Origin: Neobacillus jeddahensis
Lineage (GTDB): Bacteria; Bacillota; Bacilli; Bacillales; Cytobacillaceae
Length of the DNA stretch: 64,000 nucleotides
Direction: 5' to 3'
Assembly (NCBI RefSeq): GCF_000612625.1
Contig: NZ_CCAS010000012.1
Span: 34,785 to 98,784, forward strand
This document shows positions 59,293-64,000 of the stretch, piece after piece. The translations under genes were made by a program, and so were the position numbers. Position 1 is the first letter of the stretch. Each line of letters begins with the position of its first letter. The notes under the pieces are model-generated. The model worked only from the letters and a program-made list of their open reading frames with translations. It was not told the DNA's origin and searched no databases.

Positions 59293-60210
59293 ATGAAATC
59301 CAACACGTCTTATCATAAATTTGCTAGAAGCTATTGGGCTGGATTACGTGATCATACTCCGGTTACGATCCCTGTCGAAGAACTAGAAAAGATTATAGCA
59401 CTACATGGAGAAATCTCGATGAAAGAGCTGGAAGAGGTATATTTGCCTTTGACACATTTCATTGATCTACATTTGCAGGCAGCCCAACAGCTTTACACAA
59501 CGACCACATCCTACTTAGAATTAAGCGCCAAAAAAGTCCCTTATATTATTGGGATTGCCGGCAGTGTGGCCGTGGGTAAAAGTACAACAGCGAAATTGTT
59601 GCAAACCTTATTATCTTACGGGGAAACGCCACGAAAGGTTGAACTCGTCACGACTGATGGATTTTTGTATTCGACAGAAACTTTACGCCAAAAAGGACTC
59701 ATGAGCAGGAAAGGCTTCCCCGAAAGCTACGACACGCAAAAATTAATTGAGTTTATCGGAGATGTGAAGGCTGGAAAGGATCATGTCGAGGCCCCATCTT
59801 ACTCTCATATAACCTACGACGTATCAGATGAAATGAGAGAGATTCGTCAGCCTGATATTTTACTAATAGAAGGGATTAATGTCCTTCAGGTCGACAAGAC
59901 CCATCAAGTCTTTGTCAGTGACTTTTTCGATCTTTCATTTTATATAGATGCGGATGAGGCAAATATTAAGAAGTGGTATGTGGAGCGTTTCCTTCAATTG
60001 CAGCAGGCGGCATTACACCAACCCGAATCCTATTTCCATCGCTTTACGAGTTTGTCGCGAGCAGAGTCGATTGTCCAAGCAACGCAAACGTGGGAGACGA
60101 TCAACGCGATCAATTTGCACGAAAATATATTACCAACAAGGAGCCGTGCCAATGTTATTTTGAAAAAGGGCTCCGATCATACCGTGGAGACGATTTATTT
60201 AAGGAAATGA
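59293..60210 (+). CDS. coaA: type I pantothenate kinase
   Basis: 305 residues. P-loop GIAGSVAVGKST, then TTDGFLY, SYDTQKLIEFI, PSYSHITYDV and LIEGINVLQV identify CoaA, which phosphorylates pantothenate in the first step of coenzyme A synthesis and is feedback-inhibited by CoA. ATG at 59293 chosen; the upstream GTG at 59275 is part of the likely ribosome-binding region. Confidence 0.93.
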   Translation: MKSNTSYHKFARSYWAGLRDHTPVTIPVEELEKIIALHGEISMKELEEVYLPLTHFIDLHLQAAQQLYTTTTSYLELSAKKVPYIIGIAGSVAVGKSTTAKLLQTLLSYGETPRKVELVTTDGFLYSTETLRQKGLMSRKGFPESYDTQKLIEFIGDVKAGKDHVEAPSYSHITYDVSDEMREIRQPDILLIEGINVLQVDKTHQVFVSDFFDLSFYIDADEANIKKWYVERFLQLQQAALHQPESYFHRFTSLSRAESIVQATQTWETINAINLHENILPTRSRANVILKKGSDHTVETIYLRK

Positions 60211-60366
60211 ACTGTGTCCACGTTTGTAAATATGGTGATAACCGGAAAATTATAAAGATGCTGAAAGAGAGGACGGCTACGTCTACTTTTAAGCTAGGAA
60301 ACCAAGAAAAAGTAGAGCCTGTCTACATCATTTACACCTATATACTTGCTACACTTTTATCCAAAC

Positions 60367-60402
60367 ATCTCTGCTTATAGGCTACAGGCAGAGATTTTTT
60401 TG
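60367..60402 (+). terminator. terminator after coaA
   Basis: ATCTCTGC/GCAGAGAT with a 13-base loop, then seven T. The 350 bases between coaA and the next gene hold this and another stem (CTACTTTT/AAAAGTAG) but no gene. Confidence 0.75.
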
Positions 60403-60561
60403 TTTTTTGGTTAACAGCTGCTCATTAAGCCATGGGCGAACAATTAATAACTTGAGTAGTATCTAGTCAAATTTGAATAGTTAAATCTTTATCAGATGGA
60501 AAAGGGATTTTTGAAAAGAAAGAGAATTACCATTCATTAAGATAGGGAATAGGGGGAGACT

Positions 60562-61122
60562 ATGAAATTTGTATTGATCTTTGGGCCACAGGCCGTTGGA
60601 AAAATGACAGTAGGGCAGGAACTAGAAAAAATAACTGGATTAAGGCTGTTCCATAATCATATGACGATTGAATTGGTTACACCTTTTTTTGACTACGGGA
60701 CAAAAGAAGGGAAACGGTTAGTGAATTTATTTCGTCAGGAAATTTTTGAAGCCGTGGCGAAGAGTAATCTAGAAGGCATGATTTTCACCTTTGTTTGGGC
60801 TTTTGACCTCCAAGGGGACTGGGATTATGTGGATAAGATTACGAACATCTTTGAGTCGAAGGGTGGACAGGTTTATTATGTTGAGCTGGAGGCAGGCCTA
60901 GAAGAAAGAGTGGGACGAAACAAAAGTCTGCATCGCCTCACGCATAAGCCGACAAAGCGAAACGTGGAGAAATCGGAAGCCGAGTTAAAGAGGACGTATA
61001 AACAATACAGATTAAATTCTAATCCAGGTGAAATCAAAAAGGAAAATTATCTTCGTATTAATAATACCAACTTAAGTTCTGAAGAAGTGGCGAAAAAGAT
61101 TCAAGCGAGATTTCGAATATAG
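60562..61122 (+). CDS. P-loop small-molecule kinase-like protein
   Basis: 186 residues. A Walker A loop at the N-terminus (IFGPQAVGKMTVGQEL), a DxD-like region (TFVWAFDLQGDWDYV) and an Arg-rich lid (RVGRNKSLHRLTHKPTKR) resemble the shikimate/nucleoside kinase superfamily. Substrate unknown. AGGGGGAG precedes the ATG. Next to a Nudix gene 22 bases downstream. Confidence 0.75.
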   Translation: MKFVLIFGPQAVGKMTVGQELEKITGLRLFHNHMTIELVTPFFDYGTKEGKRLVNLFRQEIFEAVAKSNLEGMIFTFVWAFDLQGDWDYVDKITNIFESKGGQVYYVELEAGLEERVGRNKSLHRLTHKPTKRNVEKSEAELKRTYKQYRLNSNPGEIKKENYLRINNTNLSSEEVAKKIQARFRI

Positions 61123-61144
61123 GAACAAGCGGGAGGGTTAGTTT

Positions 61145-61552
61145 ATGACACCACCAAAGCATATTGTGTCGGCTGCGACAATTGTATTGAACGATGACAA
61201 TGAAATACTATTAATCAAAGGACCTCGGCGTGGCTGGGAAATGCCAGGCGGTCAGGTCGAAGAGGGAGAATCGTTAAAGGCAGCAGCTATCAGAGAGACA
61301 AAAGAGGAATCAGGGATTGATATTGACATCATTCAATTTTGTGGCGTCTTCCAGAATAGGAGTGAATCGATTTGTAATACGTTATTCTTAGGAAAACCGA
61401 TAGGCGGGGAATTGACTACGAGTCTTGAAAGCCTGGAGGTGGGTTTCTTTCCGCTCCAGCAAGCATTCGAGATGGTCACGTGGGGAAATTTTCGACAAAG
61501 AATTGAGTATTGTTTGGATGAGACGGTTCAGCCTTTTTGCATAGAGTTTTAA
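61145..61552 (+). CDS. Nudix hydrolase
   Basis: 135 residues with a complete Nudix box: GGQVEEGESLKAAAIRETKE then ESGI. Substrate unknown. GGAGGG upstream of ATG. Likely co-transcribed with the small kinase. Confidence 0.86.
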   Translation: MTPPKHIVSAATIVLNDDNEILLIKGPRRGWEMPGGQVEEGESLKAAAIRETKEESGIDIDIIQFCGVFQNRSESICNTLFLGKPIGGELTTSLESLEVGFFPLQQAFEMVTWGNFRQRIEYCLDETVQPFCIEF

Positions 61553-61632
61553 TGAAAGAAAAAGAAGCCCTGCAAAAATACTAACGGGTTCACTTTAGGG
61601 GGACAAAATAAGCAAATCACATATAAAACCGC

Positions 61633-61667
61633 ACACCTATTCGCAAATTGTGAGTAGGTGTTTTTTA
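61633..61667 (+). terminator. terminator after the Nudix gene
   Basis: ACACCTA(T)TC/GA(G)TAGGTGT followed by six T. Confidence 0.75.
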
Positions 61668-61834
61668 TTGATATAAAGCCATTTTCTAAATTTATTAATA
61701 AAAATCCCACTTATTTCAACATTAAATTAGCACTGTACAATAGCCATTGTACAGAATGTTATTAGTGCGATTTCGGGTGTTAAGAGTTAAAATAAAAAGT
61801 TTGGATATTTTGGATTAGAAAGAAGGGCTTCATA

Positions 61835-62023
61835 TTGCCATTTTTTGAACCAAAGGATAAGAATTTGAAAAAAGTAGATTGGGAAGTTTCGCAAAAGAAC
61901 ATTGATTTAGTCAAAGCCTACGCAGATTACACCGAGAATGAAGTTGTGGAGTATTATTTAAACTGCAATCGTGAAGATAATAACAATGATAATTTGATAA
62001 AAAACAATACGTATTTATTGTAA
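61835..62023 (+). CDS. small acidic protein of unknown function
   Basis: 62 residues, TTG start after AGAAGG. The DWEVSQKNIDLVKAYADYTENEVVEYYL segment could be a ribbon-helix-helix-like or small helical domain; the tail is a low-complexity run of Asn and Asp. It could be a shortened version of a longer protein. Weak support. Confidence 0.35.
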   Translation: MPFFEPKDKNLKKVDWEVSQKNIDLVKAYADYTENEVVEYYLNCNREDNNNDNLIKNNTYLL

Positions 62024-62078
62024 AACGATAAATGGTATGTTAAATTCATATTGTCAATAAATAAATGAGGTGCTTAAT

Positions 62079-62564
62079 ATGAATGTTAAACGAGGTTCAA
62101 CCGCTTTCTTAAAGGTAATTATTTTTCTGGCTGGAATTGCAGTGCTTGCTTTGTGTATATTTTTGGTTCCTAAGATTGGAAATTTTGCTGGAGAATTGTA
62201 CCTAGGTATGTCTTATTTGAAATATCTCGTTTTCATCGTGATGTATGGAGCAGCTGTTCCTTTTTACTTTGCTCTCTATCAGGCTTTCAATCTTTTACGG
62301 TATATTGACAAAAACACAGCATTCTCAGAATTATCCGTAAAGGCATTAAAGAACATAAAGTGCTGTGCTTTTACAATCAGTGGTTTGTATGTATTAGGTT
62401 TGCCGCTCTTTCGTTTTATAACGAAGAATATGGACCCTCCTTTTGGAATATTGCAACTCATAATCATTTTTGCTTCGTTGGTTATCGCCGTTTTTGCTGC
62501 TATCCTCCAACGGCTTCTACAAGAAGCGATTAACATAAAATCAGAAAATGATTTGACGGTCTGA
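62079..62564 (+). CDS. DUF2975 membrane protein
   Basis: 161 residues with four membrane helices; FYFALYQAFNLLRYIDKNTAFSELSVKALKNIK is the hallmark of DUF2975. ATG at 62079 follows TGAGGTG. Ten bases before the next gene, an XRE regulator; this pairing is the standard arrangement of the YoaS/YozG-type module. Confidence 0.83.
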   Translation: MNVKRGSTAFLKVIIFLAGIAVLALCIFLVPKIGNFAGELYLGMSYLKYLVFIVMYGAAVPFYFALYQAFNLLRYIDKNTAFSELSVKALKNIKCCAFTISGLYVLGLPLFRFITKNMDPPFGILQLIIIFASLVIAVFAAILQRLLQEAINIKSENDLTV

Positions 62565-62574
62565 GGTGGATCAT

Positions 62575-62793
62575 ATGGCAATTATTATTAATATTGATGT
62601 GATGTTAGCAAAACGAAAAATGAGCGTAACGGAGCTTTCGAAGAGGGTTGGAATTACTATGGCGAATCTTTCCATTCTGAAAAATGGGAAAGCAAAAGCG
62701 GTTCGTCTTTCAACATTAGAAGCGATATGTAAGACTTTGGATTGTCAGCCAGGTGATATTTTGGAGTACAAAAGCAACGAAGACACTCAATAA
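62575..62793 (+). CDS. XRE-family regulator of the DUF2975 module
   Basis: 72 residues, almost entirely HTH (MSVTELSKRVGITMANLSIL, then LSTLEAICKTLDCQPGDILEY). It is the YozG-type partner of DUF2975 proteins. ATG at 62575 has GAGGTG six bases upstream. Probable regulator of its own pair. Confidence 0.87.
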   Translation: MAIIINIDVMLAKRKMSVTELSKRVGITMANLSILKNGKAKAVRLSTLEAICKTLDCQPGDILEYKSNEDTQ

Positions 62794-62840
62794 AAACAGA
62801 CAACAAATTTAATTAACTAACGGGAGTCGATAGAGAATTT

Positions 62841-62870
62841 AAGGGATAGCTTAATTGCTATCCCTTCTTT
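62841..62870 (+). terminator. terminator after the DUF2975 module
   Basis: AAGGGATAGC/GCTATCCCTT with a six-base loop and TCTTT tail. Confidence 0.75.
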
Positions 62871-63319
62871 GCGTTTATTGATGTAATTTACTCTGAGAAT
62901 TGCATTGATATTAGTAAAAAAAATATGATGTGATTTGCAATGTTTCCCCCTCGAAAGGGAACCCGTTACAAAAATACATGGCTTCTTTATTCTTTTGATA
63001 GTTCAATAAATTAGCAGATAAAAAGACTTGATATTGAACACATTACCATCGAAATTGGCTAATTTATTTTAAGATAAGTAGTATCCTTTTAAAGATTTAA
63101 TTCGTTTATTTAGGTAGGAAGGTTATTCAGGAAAGGGGAAACAGGCATGAAGAGGGTACTGATTCTTAGGGCGAGCGGTCTAGTGGAGATATAAATCTTT
63201 CCTTCACTTCCACTATTTTCATAAAAGAATGTTGAGCATTTAAATTGATATTTATATTATATTCATATATTATTATTTCAAGATACTTGTTTTAAAGATA
63301 ACTAAAGGAGATTTAATTT
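62871..63319. other. intergenic region upstream of azoR
   Basis: About 450 AT-rich bases. A 15-codon frame (MKRVLILRASGLVEI) at about 63147-63194 has an AAAGGGG ribosome-binding site but then stops; it could be a tiny peptide or a gene start that has lost its body. AT-rich sequence at 63246-63285 could hold the azoR promoter, but I cannot place it. No riboswitch recognised. Confidence 0.3.
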
Positions 63320-63952
63320 ATGAATATATTAGTAGTAAAAGCAAATAATCGTCCTGCTTCTGAAGCAGTTTCTAGCAAAATGTATGAAACATTTATGGAG
63401 AACCTAGAAGGCGTAAATGTTACGACATATGATGTCTTTGCAGAAGATATGCCTTACTTTGGCCAAGATCTATTCAATGCATTTGGTAAACTACAATCTG
63501 GCGAAGAAATGACTGATGTGGAACAACGCCTTCTTGCAGCGAAACAAAAGGCGATGGATGCATTATCGGCAGCAGACGTGGTTGTATTTGCGTTCCCACT
63601 ATGGAACTTAACCATCCCAGCGGCATTACAAACATTCATCGATTATGTATACGCAGCTGGTTTCACATTCAAATATGATGAAAATGGCCAATTAGTAAGC
63701 TTAATGACAGACAAAAAGGCTGTTATCTTAAGTGCACGCGGTGGCATTTATTCTACTCCAGAAGCGGCACCAATGGAAATGGCAGCTAACTATGTGAAAA
63801 ACGTAGTTGGTGGCGTGTTCGGTATGGAAATCGTTAACGAAGTAATTATCGAAGGTCACAATGCAGCTCCAGCACAAGCTGAAGCTATTATTGCAGAGGG
63901 TTTAAAGAAAGTAGCAGAAGTAGCAAAGAGCTTTTCAGCTGTTACAGCGTAA
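63320..63952 (+). CDS. azoR: FMN-dependent NADH-azoreductase
   Basis: 210 residues, flavodoxin-like fold. FMN-binding FPLWNLTIPAALQTFIDYVYAAGFTF and SARGGIYS loops identify the AzoR (AcpD) family, which reduces quinones and azo dyes with NADH. AAAGGAGATTT precedes the ATG. Its codon use appears more regular than that of its neighbours, consistent with good expression. Confidence 0.92.
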   Translation: MNILVVKANNRPASEAVSSKMYETFMENLEGVNVTTYDVFAEDMPYFGQDLFNAFGKLQSGEEMTDVEQRLLAAKQKAMDALSAADVVVFAFPLWNLTIPAALQTFIDYVYAAGFTFKYDENGQLVSLMTDKKAVILSARGGIYSTPEAAPMEMAANYVKNVVGGVFGMEIVNEVIIEGHNAAPAQAEAIIAEGLKKVAEVAKSFSAVTA

Positions 63953-63969
63953 GCAACAATAGGATAATG

Positions 63970-63999
63970 GAAAGCAGTGAGGGCATCTCACTGCTTTTT
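63970..63999 (+). terminator. terminator after azoR
   Basis: AAAGCAGTGAG/CTCACTGCTTT with a four- to five-base loop and T-tail running to the window edge. Confidence 0.85.
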
Positions 64000-64000
64000 C

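Noticed and set aside
59973..60380. 135-residue frame overlapping the end of coaA
   Set aside because: Another frame of a clear coaA gene; its tail runs into the terminator at 60367.

Overview
The window looks like chromosomal DNA of a low-GC, endospore-forming Firmicute of the Bacillaceae (Bacillus or a close genus). Supporting signs are strong AGGAGG ribosome-binding sites, frequent TTG and GTG starts, a GerAB-type germination permease, a Spo0E-type phosphatase, SwrC, a KimA gene behind a c-di-AMP riboswitch, AadK, and many U-tailed terminators. I see no prophage, CRISPR array, rRNA or tRNA, and no intact insertion sequence. It is mostly core and accessory metabolic genes with an unusually rich set of RNA regulators.

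Layout. 1-8 kb: DUF3189 protein, MFS exporter, an FG-GAP-like protein, a small Cys-rich protein, a CPA2 antiporter behind a leader terminator, an AarF/UbiB-type kinase, a c-di-GMP-I riboswitch reading into a 45-residue membrane peptide, and a secreted DUF1906 protein. 8-12.4 kb: PRD regulator plus ascorbate-type PTS IIA-IIB-IIC. 12.4-14.3 kb (minus): Msr-like ABC-F ribosome-protection protein behind an ErmD-type leader peptide and stacked hairpins. 15-17 kb: orphan germination permease and HD-GYP protein. 17.2-21.4 kb: adenosylcobalamin riboswitch and terminator in front of a class I ribonucleotide reductase operon with a flavodoxin. 21.5-26.9 kb: two related two-gene membrane cassettes flanking a MocR regulator, a divergent EamA transporter and a Nudix hydrolase. 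27-31.7 kb: VOC, HAD, SIS-domain, arylamine N-acetyltransferase and M29 aminopeptidase genes. 31.9-40.2 kb: a sugar locus with RpiR regulator, IIABC PTS and GH38 alpha-mannosidase on the minus strand, and a glycerate-kinase remnant, ROK fructokinase, Nudix hydrolase and ManA on the plus strand. 40.3-40.6 kb: a gene-free cluster of DnaA boxes. 40.7-50 kb: EcsC-family protein, chemoreceptor, small membrane peptide, and a TetR/SwrC efflux pair. 50.2-52.4 kb: c-di-AMP riboswitch and kimA. 52.5-64 kb: accessory genes (acetyltransferases, aadK, a DUF2325 protein, Spo0E-like peptide, broken maa with tandem repeats, HTH plus deformylase, DinB, coaA, a small kinase, Nudix, DUF2975 plus HTH, azoR).

How parts fit together. 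The sugar locus would take up an alpha-mannoside as its phosphate, hydrolyse it, and convert mannose-6-phosphate to fructose-6-phosphate through ManA; the glycerate-kinase remnant hints at mannosylglycerate as a past substrate. The ribonucleotide reductase operon should be switched off when B12 is present, which implies a B12-dependent reductase elsewhere. c-di-GMP appears twice (riboswitch and HD-GYP protein). Start codons below were moved from the longest reading frame wherever a ribosome-binding site, promoter or family alignment favoured a different one.
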